Assembly (NCBI GenBank): GCA_023313575.1
Contig: JAJTTP010000012.1
Location: forward strand, 558,001 to 622,000
Direction of reading: 5' to 3'
Source of the DNA: Eutypella sp. D-1
Lineage: Eukaryota; Ascomycota; Sordariomycetes; Xylariales; Diatrypaceae
Length of the DNA stretch: 64,000 nt
In this document: positions 26,101 through 38,772 of the stretch, piece after piece
How the letters are laid out: each line of letters starts with the position of its first letter
How positions within the stretch are numbered: position 1 is the first letter of the stretch
The notes under the pieces: model-generated
Databases searched by the model: none
Told to the model about the DNA's origin: nothing
What the model saw: only the letters and a program-made list of their open reading frames with translations
Translations under genes and position numbers: made by a program

Positions 26101-26549
26101 TCGTAATTGTACGGTAGTAAGATCTTTGTTCTCTTCTTTCTAACACTACATGTCAATCTAATGCAGTAGGTTGTGGATGGGTACACTATCTCTGTAACGG
26201 GAGGAGGAAGGTTGAGGAAGGTTGAGAATGTAAATAGTGATGTCTACTTATCCGAGGCCCCGGGGACTCGTAACAGCGGCGTGGCCGTGATGTCGGTCGT
26301 TAGGTGGGTGCATGATGATGCCCGCGAGAAAGTTCCGCGTGGCTGCATCATGGCACTATTGCCATCCAGAGTAGGTCGCTTCATCGGGCGATTCTAGAAC
26401 GTACGTCGTGGATGCCATGTCGTCACGTCTAAGGGGGCAAGAAGAAGGAAGGCCGGGATGAGTGTGTATGTATGCATATCGAGGTCGGAATTTCATAAAG
26501 AGGGATGTATATTGTATCACCTCATGTCCTACACCAGGGGGTAGGTCGG
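14165..26549. other. 12.4-kb region with no supportable gene
   Basis: This is the largest gap in the window. Base composition is mixed, not an extreme AT-rich isochore. Scattered frames of up to about 180 codons (for example 19630-20178 and 20349-20726) overlap other frames and carry no domain, signal peptide, conserved motif or believable intron. No rRNA or tRNA gene was recognised. The right-hand part (24.6-25.7 kb) has low-complexity GCAC-rich and GGGA-rich runs. Several ACCTAGGTA-type palindromes occur, at about 15.07, 15.99, 16.01 and 20.88 kb. The region could hold non-coding RNAs, distal regulatory DNA or decayed transposons, none of which can be shown here. Confidence 0.55.
14230..14238 (-). 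promoter_or_regulatory. TATA-like box upstream of the J-domain gene
   Basis: TTTATAAAG lies about 70 nt upstream of the ATG at 14164, a sensible place for a core promoter element. Seen in sequence; function inferred from position only. Confidence 0.35.
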
Positions 26550-27862
26550 TCATACGGCCGGCGGCGACCGGGGGTCGCTGTCGTCCCAGACGGGCAGGTC
26601 GAGGTCGACGACGATGGGCTTGTTCAGCACGCGCGGACCCCCGCCGCGGTGCGGGTACGAGGCGGACTGGATGGCGCAGTTGACGAAGCACGTCTCGCGG
26701 CGCCCGAGACGCCCGGCCAGTGCCGTCTGGTCGCTCCGCGCCGACGCCGGGTTCCCGCTAAGCCCCCGCGTTCCTATCCCCGGCTTCGCCACTCCGGTTT
26801 CCGCCTCCGCCTTCGCCTCCGCTTCGGCCTCGGCAGCCGGCCCGGGCTCGCCGGTAGATGGCTGGGTGCCCTTTCCCCGCGACGGAGGTAGCGTCAGGTC
26901 GAGCGTCGAGACGGCGTCGTCGACGTTGTCGATCGGGTTGCCGCCCCTGGCCGTCAAGTCGATGAGGCTGTTCTTGTCGTTGCCCTCGGCGGGGTCCTCC
27001 CAGGGCTCGACGGCGAGCTCCTTGTACCTGATGTGGCGGTTACGGAGATCCCAGCGGACGCGCTCGGCGCCGCGGGCGTCATGGATGTGGCCGCAGAGGG
27101 CGAGTTTAGGGCGGACGCGCCAGAGGGCGCGGCGCAGGCCCTCGCAGCCCTGGGCGCCGCCCCGGCTCTCGTCGCGGTGCAGGTGTGCGGGCCCGTGGGT
27201 GACGACGACGTCGGTGCCGGCCGGTATGTCGCGCCAGAGGGCGTCGGCGGCGAAGTCGTCATGCGCCGTGTACTGGAACGCCCACTTGCCGTACCGCGGG
27301 GTGTAGGGAGACCCGAAGACTGAGAAGGCGGTGCGCGGCCCCGTGGGCGACGCTAGCCGCACCGCCCGCCCCGCGTGCTCCAGGTACGTCAGCGACGGCG
27401 ACCCCGCCAGCAGCTCCCGACACCGCGCCGGGTCCTGCGGGTTCCGGTTGTGGAAGTACTTCCCGAACTCCTCGTAGAACTCCGCGTCCAGCGTCAGGTC
27501 GTGGTTCCCCGCCACCACCAGTTTGCACTCGAAGTCCGCCTTCTCGAGCCACTCCACCTGCTTGGAGAGCTGGGGGAGCGGTCAGTTGACTGGATATTCA
27601 TTTTTCCTTCTTGTTTTGTATGTGTGTATGTGTATGTTGGGTTGATGTTGGCCACTTATAGAATGATAGCCCGATTAGCTAGAGATAAACGTACCTCTGT
27701 GAAACTCCCCATGTTGGTCAGGTCGCCGCAATGGATGAGCACGTCGCCCTTGGGTAGCTTGACGGTGCAGTTGTGGGTGTCCGATATGCAGACGAAGCGA
27801 GTCCTGCGTGTTCGCGGGGGGCGGGGGACGGCCTCATCCAGGCCCAGGTCCAGGTCGGCCAT
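26550..27862 (-). CDS. Calcineurin-like metallophosphoesterase (MPPED-type)
   Basis: Predicted dinuclear-metal phosphoesterase of 395 residues. Exon 1 is 27695-27862 and exon 2 is 26550-27569. The intron 27570-27694 (GTACGT...CCCAG) falls between GSFTE and LSKQVEW in phase 0. All metal-binding motifs of the superfamily are present in order: SDTHN (D28, H30), CGDLTN (D47), GNHD (77-80), THGPAH and CGHIHDARG. Spacing and the HGPAH/GHIHDARG wording fit the MPPED1/MPPED2-like class of phosphodiesterases rather than PP1/PP2A phosphatases. The C-terminal roughly 130 residues contain an unusual Ala/Glu run (AEAEAEAKAEAE) and a GLSGNPAS linker before a conserved-looking end (CFVNCAIQS...NKPIVVDLDLPVWD). 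There is no signal peptide. The substrate is unknown. The gene is notably GC-rich compared with its flanks. Confidence 0.88.
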
Positions 27863-30800
27863 CGTCTCGGCTATGGTGTCTCGGAACCGTATAGATGTCT
27901 AACTATAAGAACGATGCGAGGCTCTCCGGGCTGGGATTGAGGGTTTGGGTTGTCGTTGATTCATTCCAGCTGCTGCCTGGAGGTGCGGGAGTCAGCGTAT
28001 TGTTGGGCGTGGTGGACATTTCTCCCTGTCCCTCTTTCTCCCTTCTTCTTATTTTTATTTTTATTTTTAAATTTTTTTTTTTCACTCGTTCTCCTTCTTT
28101 ATTTCAATTACTAGGTGGTACCTAACCGCCGATCTACTAATATGTATAAATCCGAGGGGGCCCTCCAGGGCTGAATTAGGGGACGTCGGGAGGGAGACGG
28201 CAAATCTATTACGATCTGGTCCGGGATGGGATATGACGCATTTTCGAAATCTGATGAGTATATTTTCTTCTTCTGGGCTTGGTAGGACTATCGTCGGTTA
28301 CAAGAAGCAAGCAACAAGGCAGTATACAAGCAGGCAAGATTGTGTGTAATTGGTAAACATCTTGGTATCGGCACTAGTATGAGGTGTTCGTTATGTTGAT
28401 CAAGCGCCTTTGCGCTTATCGCATACGTCAGATGGCCTGGAGCACAGTGGATATCGTAGCATTAGTGAACGATGTCTTTAGGTACGGTTAGCACGGGTTT
28501 GTACAGTATATCTCGAATTAACTACCCTGTGAGGCCAGTCTTGACATTCACACTCAAAATTTCTAACATGGGTTTGCCTCAATTATCACTGCCTATCTGG
28601 GGCATCGTGAGCATCCTCTTAAGTCATATATATCTTGATCCGAGGGATCCCCCTGTTGTACTTGGACTCACTTAAACACATTACCACAAGTACTACTACC
28701 CCTCATTGCTTTAGGTATACAAAACTGAAGGTGTATAGGAAATCCGACTGTTGTATGTATGTGGGCTGGCTAGTTGATAAGATAGATCTGCTTCCAGAAT
28801 TACCTAGATTGGTAGAGCTCTTCTTTTAAGGTTAAAGTTAACGGGAAATGTCAACCTTGAATTTGTCTACTGTAAATTACATGGGAGAATTCCGCAGAGG
28901 TCCGGGTTGGTTGGTTGGTTGCTGTTGGCTGGATTTTGTGAAATCACCGCGAGCCCTGGAGGATGGAAACTTCCACTTACTTAGGTAGCGTAGTTCTACC
29001 TAAGTATGTAAACTATTCCTACTTTGGTAGCTTCCAAGAATAGCAGAGAAGCTAGTCTGGCCGTCTGTTACAGAGAGGAAGTTAACCGTCGGTCAACCTT
29101 GAAGGATAGATGACACGGTTACTTAAGTAATATAATTATATAACTTCTGCAAAAGTATGAAAGAGGCGACGTCTCTGGTTAACAACGAGGCTGAACCTCA
29201 ATATGAAAGGCGAAAGGCATTAAAAACTTGGTGTACAACATACCGTGTACGGATATATGTATGTCCTGACACCCACCTATCGCATCTATCTACTTAGGTA
29301 CGGATAGATCGTATCGTATCGTTTATGCATTGCCCCTACCTCCATACAAATCTCGTCGGCTGTCTGACTGTGGTTAAACCGAAACCGGTTGCATCGCCTA
29401 CTATTCGCCTAAGCCGCTACCCCATGTCCGTTATAGGAAATATCTGGGCCGCCAGGAAGCGCCGACTACCGACATTGGCCGTCCTTTAAACAAAGTCTTT
29501 TACTTTAGTACAAGCTGGCTTAGCACCCTTTTTTCGCGGTTCTATTGCTTCCAGATGCAGCAGCGCCCGGACGCTATGTGGGGTTCTTAATAGATGTGAT
29601 CAAGGGATTGATCAATCAGATCGAAGTATTTGCACTAAATCCTATGCAAACAATCATCAACCCTGGCAAGTGTTGATATCCTTGTAACAGCCTGGGAAGT
29701 GTGACCTGGGAGAAATCGTCTATGTTCGGGTACCCCTTGCCCCCTTTCATTCTGCTTCCAGGGAAGGGAAGGGGAAAGGAAGGGGAAAGGAAGGAGGAAC
29801 GCCCGAGCAAAACACAAGACGGGAGAGATACCTACCTAGTAACTACCTAGGAAAAAGGTAGAGAGACGGAAGGGGAAAAGAAAAAAAGGGAAAAGTAAAA
29901 ATATTAAAACAAAACTAACGATACTTGAGTTATATGTTAGGTATGTAGTTAAACCAGACCGACCATCCCGTCTGGCAGCAACAGCACACAGCGCGCAACA
30001 CAGCCAAACAGCTCAGCACAGCTCAGCTCAGCACAGCTCACTTTGCACTCCGTACTTTCCCTCCCTCACTCTTTTTCGCTGGAACCGCTTCCCGGCTTAC
30101 TGCCACCCCCCCTCCCCCTTCGTTACCTGCGGTTCTCTGTACCTCCGTTCCCTTTATTGTGTTACTACACGTTACTATACCCCATACACGATATACTATT
30201 ACAAGACGTGGATGTGTTATACAGATGTCGCGTCCCCTCTGATCAGTGAAGTCCCGAGGTCCTTCCTAACCCGACCTTACCTTACCTTACCTAACTGCTT
30301 GGGTAGGGAGTTTGGAAGAGGACGGACGGACAGACGACGATCTAAACACCTCGAAACAAAACATTATTGTCACATTGTCACATTCTGCACATTCTGCATA
30401 TTCTGCACATTATTCCCCTCGGGTGTTCGTCTGAATGCATGTGGGTTAGTGGGTATAAAACAATTATAACGGTCAACAAGTATAACACCTGGTATCTATC
30501 TACATATCTACGTAGATATCAGTCTCGTCAATCTCCCCCCGGGCCATCGTCAATTGTCAAAGCTCAAAAAGCAAATCCACCAACCAAACAACCTACGAAA
30601 TACTCAACAGTTCATTCATTACTTTGTGTTCATCCTTCATAATATTTGCCCTTCTTACATACTTACCTACTTATGTATCACTAATACTATATTCGTAATA
30701 CTTTCCTTGACCACCTGGGGTTAATATCATAGCCTCACCCTTCTTAACCCTCATCGTACCCATCCATATCATACGTCCTTATCTGTCAGTTTGTCCGCCT

Positions 30801-32234
30801 CTCTTCCATGTTCCGTCTTTGAGGGCGTCGTGAAGGGCTTCCGGTTGTCGTCATTCCCGGCAGTCGTCCCCGGTAATCATCCCCGACATCAACTTCTAGA
30901 AATTCGATATCTCGAATCTTTCCTCTTGTACTTGTCGAATACCTTACTCAGGTTGTCCTTGACCTTTCCTCATCCCCTTTATACATACTACTGACTACCT
31001 AGGCATCTAGGTAGTAATAGTGGTAGTATAAATCTGCAGCAACTTTTTAGTCTTGCATCTGCATACGTCGCTCATTACCCATTTTTACTCGATCATCTCC
31101 TCTCCCTTGCATATATCGTCCCCGGTTGTCTTAGTCGACCCAACGGCGCTTCCGTTCCCCGTTGCCCGTTAACTCGTCAATTCGTCAATTCGTCAATTCA
31201 TCAACGCTATACGGAGTATTACATAGTAGTTATTCCAGGTTGAACGAGTAGGCAGGCAGATAGGCAGACTGAGGTTTTCTGTCCGTGCGAGTGTGGCGGT
31301 TCGGCATTTGGGGAAAGACAGACGAAACCGACCCTTCCCCCCTCAGGCTGGAATAATCAACTGCCACCACGCCACGAGTATTTAACGAAAAGAATACTGG
31401 GAATATTCCGAAGAAGGTCATCTTGTCTTGGACTAAAAATTAAAGAAAGAGGTGTACCGACACATTGGTAAACTGACTCGCCGTCATCAATCAACAAAAG
31501 TCATCAAGACACCGAATTTTTGCCCAGCCTCCCAAATTATCAACCCAGCAACGAACGACCTTGGGAACCTTGGAAGTAACTAACGATCTCGACCGATTAA
31601 CGCGTTACCACTAAACCGAGACCGACCAGCTGCAAATCAACTAAAGCCAGGTACCAACCTAGCTCTAGCAAAGTAGCACAGGGACGGACTCGTAGTTAAA
31701 GCGAAAGCCCACTTGGACAAAGGATCTCTATCTCTGTATAGAGCGTTTGGTACTGGTGCGGACGGTTGGTTTGACGATTGTTGATGATCTAGCTATCATT
31801 GACTATTATTCATTAACCATTAACCAGGCTCATCGATCTACCTGGGCGTAGTCTTGCGAGGGAGGGGCTGAAATTTACCTCGCATTTTTCATCTGCATTT
31901 GGTTGCATCGGTCTTAAGGGTCTTCGACAATTTGACGATAATTTGACAGCCGCTGGCGACTGCTCTGCGTTACAGTGTTTTGGCCATCCTCTTAAAATCT
32001 ATCAGGGATCCTACCTGCGGCAGTTGTTTCGATTTACCTAATTACCAGCTTTCGATATTGTTATATCAACCGCTAGCACTACCATAACTTCGACAACAGC
32101 AGACCCCCTCCCCTCTCCTTTTGTTGCGGGTTTGATCACGTATTTTGCGAGACCTTGTCCCGGCCGCCTTCAACACACGAGCCACAACCTCACACCGACT
32201 TCCCGAATAAACATCAGTGCCCCCGGCGACCGAG
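27863..32234. other. 4.4-kb gene-free region between the phosphoesterase and TeaR-like genes
   Basis: No coding region supported. A divergent promoter region is expected, with starts at 27862 (minus) and 32235 (plus). T-rich tracts lie near 28040-28085. Small tandem runs occur at about 30005-30040 (CAGCTCAGCA), 30365-30412 (CACATTCTG) and 31172-31202 (TCGTCAAT, four units). The last 1.5 kb is C/T-rich with many short CATC/CTTC runs, resembling the long leader seen before other plus-strand genes here. Confidence 0.55.
31172..31202. repeat. Short tandem repeat, TCGTCAAT x about 4
   Basis: An 8-bp unit repeated four times, the last copy with one change, in the presumed leader or promoter of the CaaX protein gene. 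Confidence 0.8.
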
Positions 32235-33934
32235 ATGGCAGCAATGTCTGTCGCGCCGGGTGCCACGACGACAACCACAGCAACCATCACGCCCCCAAGC
32301 AGTTCTCATGGAAGCCAACCCAGCTGGAAACTCTCCTCGGGTTACCGCACTGTGAGTGACTACTAACTAGACCATGTCACAACATATTATCTTGTTCTTA
32401 TTGATTACACTGTGATACTCTGTAAGTATCATTGGTAAAAACGGTTTCCCACTAACCTGCATTTCATCATAGAATTCTATGAAGGACCACCACTTCATAG
32501 ACGAAACCAATGACCCCACGAGAGACCCCTATTCCCCAAACGACCACCATGACTTTGATTCGCATGAATCCGGCGACCATTCCTCGACGAAAGGTATGGA
32601 TCTAGGCACCTACAGGTCCTCGTTTAGTTGGCCGGCGCAATGATTTGGAAATCCAGATCAGGTACAGAAAGGCTAATTTAATTGCACTTGTAGAGAACCG
32701 TGAGTCCGGCCGATCCACGTCACGCCACGATAGAAAACGGTCAAACGGTGGTCAACCTCGGGAGGAGCTCGACTCGAAATGGATACACAGGGACAAACTT
32801 GCCAGGATAGAAAATGAAGAGTTACAGGCCGCCGGAATCGTTCTACCAAAGCCGCGATCACATAGTCGACCGAGACGAGATCGAAGCCAAGATAAAACGA
32901 ATGGCAACCGACGTGCCACCGATACCTCGGAGTTTTCAAGGTCTCGGAAGAACTCAACGTTCTCGGATCAAACCCCCGATTCAGAGTCCCCGGTGCCAGG
33001 ATGGGACTTGAGGCTGCCCGAAGAGATTGCTGAGGATCCGGAGGAGAGTATGAAACGGTACTGGGTGACTAACGGGTCGACAAAGGGATCACGGATTCCT
33101 GTCGCCAAAGTGAGCCCGGCGCCGCTTCCACCTGACTATATCGAGCGAGATGCCCCGATGTCTCGGAAAGCCAGTGGTCATTTGGATGAGGAAGCCTCCA
33201 TCGCGATGCCAAAGCCGTCCCGGTCCCGAAGTAGTAGTTTTGCCATGGCCCTGGACGAACCGACTAAGTTCCAGGCAGGGAAGCGCTCCGCCACTGACAC
33301 TTCACCCAAGAAGACCACGAACGGACCACGAAAAACGTCGGCGAAGGACAAGCAGCCAGCAGCGGGTCGGTCCAAGACGCGATCGACTTCTAACACACGA
33401 AGTGCCTCCGCGACGCGCCCTAAGAGTCGATCCGGCGAGCTGGCCCTTTCACCCCGTGTCCCCGAAGGCGATCCGCCGTGGATGGTCTCGGCTTACAAGC
33501 CAGACCCACGCTTACCGCCTGATCAGCAATTGCTTCCCACCGTTGCCAAGAGGTTACAACAAGAGAAGTGGGAGCAAGAGGGTAAATTTGGCAACATATA
33601 CGACAAGGAGTTCCGCCCGCTCAACGAAGAAGCGATCTCAAGGCCCCCGGAACTCGATAAGCCCAAGGATGGTGAGGAACAGCAGCACGGTGAATGGCCC
33701 CTTAGAGCCGAAACTACAAGCCCTTCCCTGAGTCGACCTGGTACGAGTTCCTATTCAACCATGCCCAGAATCCAGGACAACACAGCTAAGAGCCCTCTAG
33801 CCAGCCCGAGACCGCCGCAACCGGACCAGATGCAAACCACCGAGCCTACCAGAGAAACCACGAGAGTACCGGAACCGCCGGAAGAAACGGAAGAGAAGAC
33901 CAAGGGCGGCTGCGGATGCTGCGTTATCATGTGA
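32235..33934 (+). CDS. Prenylated (CaaX) protein, likely TeaR/Mod5-like cell-end membrane anchor
   Basis: Exons are 32235-32351, 32473-32593 and 32694-33934, giving 492 residues. Introns are 32352-32472 (GTGAGT...CATAG) and 32594-32693 (GTATGG...TGTAG), and all junctions keep frame. The protein is hydrophilic and Ser/Pro/Arg/Lys-rich, with no membrane segment or catalytic domain. It begins MAAMSVAPGATTTTT. The C-terminus is KGGCGCCVIM: the CVIM CaaX box predicts farnesylation, and two further cysteines just upstream predict palmitoylation. Conserved-looking blocks include PGWDLRLPEEIAEDPEESMKRYW and WEQEGKFGNIYDKEFRPL. In Aspergillus the prenylated protein TeaR anchors the kelch protein TeaA at hyphal tips to link microtubules to polarity, and S. 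pombe Mod5 is its counterpart. The architecture fits, but the name rests on memory of that family without alignment. Confidence 0.62.
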
Positions 33935-36900
33935 GCGATGTGAAGCTGCAAGCTACTTTAGGTTAAACAGCTCCAGGCCAGCCAGCCCATAGCATCAGTA
34001 CGATTTGGTATAGCGGCCACCTGGCTGGAAACCCCGACATTATGACGACGTCACGACTCTCTTAGCGTTTCATCATGTTCAGCGTTCGTTCTTCTCGCCC
34101 TGCCTTGGAATTCCGAGTACTGCCGTTTTTTTCTCTTTTCGTTCCGCTAGATTCTCCAACCCCGGGGGGTTTTGTACGGGAGAAAAGAATATGGGGCATT
34201 AGTAGAATCGCATCCGCACGACTTTGTTCTACCGGCACACCACACCGTTACCTGTATAGGCGGACGAATAGGCCGGGGATGTTTCATGTTGTTTGCCGAT
34301 GCCCAGTCTGTTATTATCATCAAGTCTGTGTTTCATCTCTTTCCTTTCCACCTACCTCCCAGTCGGCCTCATTGGCCCCACCCCCTTTTTTCCTTCCCCA
34401 CAAAAATACCTGGCGGGCACATCCATCGGCGTTTTTAGGGATTTGGATCATTACTACTCCTTGCTGCTGCTGCTACTACTACAACTACTAGAGAGTGTTT
34501 CTATTCTTGTTTTCTTCTCTCTCTTCTATTACTTTCTTTCCTATCTCTCTGTCTGGACTTGGGGATTGGGTTGGCAGGTTTGAGACTGGCTGGCTGGGCG
34601 GCTCGCGCGCGACGGTACATAGCATATTCTTTTTTTTTATTCCATCATTTATTCATAAGAGAAGGGTGAGGGGAGAGCTGAGCGTGAGAGCAAGAAGCGG
34701 AGGTAGTAGTGATAGAGAAGAGAAAAGATAGCAGGAGAGGCAAAGGTAGATAAAGAGTGTGTTGAGTGAGAGAAAGACTGAAGAGTGAGAAGAAGATGAT
34801 GAAGAAGGATAAGTGAGGCAGATGAAGCAAGCAAGCGGGATCAGTTGCTGCCCCTTACCGGCCGGGCCGACGTTCGCAAGCTTTTTCAAGTGTCTATAAA
34901 AACTGGCCCGTTGTTCTCCATCTCCATTCATATGATGCGTGTTTATATATAGGTGCGTGAGTGTGAGTGTGAGTGTGAATGCGGTGCGTATTGCGTAGTT
35001 GTTTTGTCATGTTGTGCTTCCCATTTGTGACTAGGGATGAATTATCTGTATCCTCCCTGCGTGTGTGGAGTCGCTTGGCTGGAGGAGAGTATAGGCAAAG
35101 TCAAATCAATCCAAGTCGTGTTCTGTGTCGCATCGAAACAATCGCCGGCTCACGTAACTACCTAATGCGCGACCTCGTTCCAGTTCCAGCCCCCCCAGCC
35201 AAACCTGTCTCGCTCACTTTGACCAAGCAGGTAAATGTAGCTGAATACAGTATTGTATTACTTACATCTCATCATCGACCCGACCTATGTATCTCTTTCC
35301 TTAACGTGAGTCTGCGTAAAGTACCATGTCTCGCGTACGTGGCTACTAGTGAAACTCAGGAGGCCCAGTTTCTTAAGGGGAGTTCATTTTGTATGAGCTT
35401 AGTCGCTTTTGCTGCCGAAAAGAAAGGAGGGCGGGGAAGTGTTAGGCGCTCTCTTAAATAACTCCCTTTTTTCCCTAATTTACCTCTGCATTCAATTTCA
35501 TACAGGTCGAGACTTGTCGGTGTTGGCCGTCTCGCCGGGAGTTTGGCTTACGCCGAGGGTGATGAGAAAAAGGGGAGGGGGGGGACTTCAGTCTTCGCTA
35601 AGACAACTCCTAGGTCTACCCATGGCCGTTATCATACTGCTACTGGCCACGCTCTCGGCATGACCGAGTATAAGTCTTTGATCACTCTCTCCCCTCACTC
35701 CCATTTCACTGTGCTGATGGAACATCCTGAGATAAAACCCGGGGAAGACGGTAAATCCAGTAGCAAGGAGAGAAGTGTATGGGAGGCAACTCGATTCGTA
35801 CGGTGTAGAGTAAAGTTACTCGCCTTATCAGAATTCCCTCCGGGGCTGCGGACTTCTCTCTCTCACAGTGCTGGCTGGATGCGGGTTCGCTTATTTAAAT
35901 GGACGGCGTTGACGATAACCCAGCGCCCCTGCTTAAGTTCAGGCCGGTTATACCGATTTCACCTTGGGGGCCCAAACTGAATCGCCTATGATGATGATGA
36001 AAGAGGATTGATTCCCTCCGGATCCGTGGACCTGGGCGGCGGTGGTGGTGGTGGGTTGGAAGAGCCGGCAGCAGCGGTTATCGAGTCCCCCGAACAACCC
36101 GTGCTCAGGTGCAGTATATGAAGGACGAAAGAGGACCGACAAAGACGAAACGTTGAACACCCCCGAGTGAAGACCTCGGATTCCGCATTAATACATCTCG
36201 TCGCGGAATGAGCAACGGCGGCAGCACCAGTTATTCATATTAATGGCGTGGAGGGAAGAGCCGGGGTTATGGCGTTACCGGATGGGCATGTCGATCGCGG
36301 GTTGGTCGTGCCGTGCTCCCCCCCTTCCCTCCCCTCCCCTTTCGTTCTACCGTTATAACCGGGCAACCTGCCTGTATGGCTAACGCCCGTGTGACATCAT
36401 GTTTTTTGTCCTAACGGATTGATTTATAGGTACGGTACGAAAATCACAGTAAGTCATGAGGATGGGGAAAGAAGAGGGGAAGGGAAAAGGAAAGGAAGAA
36501 AGAACGAAGGAGGGTTATAGATAGGCGTATAGATGAAGTCTGTAAATATAGAGATGACGAATTCGATACTATATACATACTTCCAAGCCTACAGGTATAG
36601 GTAGGTACCTATAGTTGCTACCATGCATTTCTGGTGTATAACTAACTACCTACCGTATACGATGACACACACACAATCTCAGCTACTTAAGCTTAAGCAC
36701 GTATATGGGGACCGCCGAGAGATACGAAGGATCCTCCCTCCCGGCGGGCGACTGGACAAGCTTGATTCCGTCCCCTCCCCCTCCCCACAAGGGTACCATG
36801 GGCACGGACAGAAAAAGAAGGCAAGAAAATCAATGATTACGATTACTACGATTTACAGGTTTTTATTTTACACCGACCTCCCGTATGTAGGATCATATTT

Positions 36901-37379
36901 CCTCCTGCCTCTTCGTCTATCAATTCGATCTAACCTTTTCTTTCTTTCCTTCTCTTTTCTCTCTTTTTTCAGAAACCTCCCCCAAGATTGGATTGGCCGC
37001 CTTGTGTTTGTGTGACCCCAAGAAAGATGCGCGGCTTCCGAGTCTCGATTTAAAGATCCCCAACTCGAGGACAAGCGGGCACGTTCCTTAACTACTTACT
37101 GCCTACGGCAGCTTTGCTGTGCCGCTTACACACACAACCTACAGGGACATACAGACAAGACAGCCTGCGCATTCATCCAACCCCTGTCTTTCATCATCAT
37201 CATCACTTCTTCAATCCCCCCTTCTGAACCAACCAGAAAGCTTTCCCTCTCTCTCACTCATACTCTCATTAAATCACTACTATTGCACGTGCACCATACA
37301 AGCCAGTCAGACCACGCAACGAACGCCATACGGCATATAACATAGCATAGCGCCAAGCATTAAAAAAAACACACACACA
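33935..37379. other. 3.4-kb gene-free region
   Basis: This interval holds the 3' flank of the CaaX gene and the upstream region of the Kre9-like gene. Short frames on both strands show low-complexity (Ser/Leu/Phe-rich) translations from pyrimidine tracts and no motifs. Notable sequence: GA-rich run 34660-34810, A/G-rich run 36470-36510, and a CT-rich leader with (CA)n just before the ATG at 37380. Confidence 0.55.
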
Positions 37380-38073
37380 ATGCGCTACCATCCACCAATC
37401 CTCGCCGCGCTGGCGCTCGCGACGTCCGTGACGGCGGCGGAGGCCTTCAGGTTCATACATCCCACCGATGGGCCGGAGCCGGACAAGCTGTCCGAGGCGC
37501 GCTGGGGCACGCCGTATACCATCGAATGGAAGGACAGCGACGGCGACAACGGCAGGAGGCATTCCAGGGTGGCGCGGCTCGCCCTGTACGGGGGCAAGGA
37601 CGAGGGCGATTTGATGCCATGTGGCAACATCCAAGGTGAGTTAGGATAGGAAAGGAAAGCATGAATGAAAGCATGAGTTGAGAGGAAACTGGGAAGATAA
37701 CGCCATCATCCTGGTTTGCGATCCCCACCCATCCGGCCGGCTTGCCGGCTTGGCTTTTTTTCAGGGCCTACTACTAAGAGCCCTCCCATCCCCCAAAGAT
37801 GCCCCCTTCTTTTTTTTCCTTCTAAAAGAGAACGTAACTAACCAAAGCGCCAAACGCCACGCGCAACGAATAAACGCAGAGGACGCCGACAACTTCGGGA
37901 GGTTCCAGTGGATCATCAAGGAGTCGCGGCCGTCGGACGGCCAAGGCTGGGAGTGCGGCGCCGTGGACGACCGCGGGAACAGCCGCTTCGCGATCAAGAT
38001 CTGGTTTGATGGCGATGATGTCGCCGACGAGGACGCGGGACACCAGTCCCCGCTGTTCAACATCGTTCCGTGA
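37380..38073 (+). CDS. Small secreted protein with Kre9/Knh1-like (Ser-Thr-rich GPI family) N-terminal domain
   Basis: Exons are 37380-37635 and 37880-38073, giving 149 residues. The intron 37636-37879 (GTGAGT...CGCAG) joins CGNIQ to EDADNFG with frame kept. Residues 1 to about 20 (MRYHPPILAALALATSVTAA) form a signal peptide. The rest matches the domain found in yeast Kre9/Knh1 and many fungal wall proteins: FIHPTDG near the start, WGTPYTIEW, RLALYGG, then GRFQWII, FAIKIWFDGD and SPLFNI at the end. There is no Ser/Thr-rich tail and no GPI signal, so it is a stand-alone secreted domain. One cysteine pair (CGN and ECGA) could form a disulphide. Role in beta-glucan or wall assembly is inferred from the family; small secreted size also fits an effector-like protein. 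Confidence 0.75.
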
Positions 38074-38772
38074 TGTGTGGGTTCCCAGCCGGCCCGGGGG
38101 GGATCTTGAATGCTTTGCGAAATGGTCCGGTCCAGCCTTACGGTGCCGTTTGCTTGTTATGTTGCGTATTAGGGTTTCTGTTGTTGTTGCATTTGGATGT
38201 TCGTTTCCAAGACGGCCGCCCTTATTTTGAAGTTTGAAAAGGCATTGAATAGCCCGGCGTTTTTTTGGTCTGTGTTGGGGGGGCACGGCGTATTGGAGCT
38301 AAGGCTATTTGCTTGAGACAAACGAGCGGCGCGGAACGCGTTGTGACTCGGGCTGCTAACTAGGGCGTTGGATAGTCATTATTATGCGATTGGGTAGCTA
38401 GAAATTTACATATACAGAACCCGGGACAACCCGCAAAGTCCGCGGTCGTCATTAGCGATCGTATCCTTTCTTCGGATGAATCAAACAGTATATGAAATCA
38501 AGTCTGGATGAGAAGATGAGCGACGATGTTATAAAATTCAGTCATAAGTATATGTAATGGGTTAATGGGGTTGGTTGGGTCAGCAAGAGAACCTGGACAA
38601 AGCCCCCGCGCCCCCTCCCCAAGACTGATTCTAGACAAGAATTGAGGGTAGGTAACGGGGTAACATGTATGGGTTATGTGGCATTCGACCTGGTCCCAGG
38701 GTGGTAGCGCATGCGAATCGATAATACAAGCCACGTCAGGAGGCCCAACTACCACCGAGCCAATCCCTTTGA
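38074..38772. other. Intergenic region between convergent genes
   Basis: About 0.7 kb of non-coding DNA separates the 3' ends of the Kre9-like gene (plus) and clpP (minus). Nothing beyond expected 3' untranslated sequence was seen. Confidence 0.6.
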
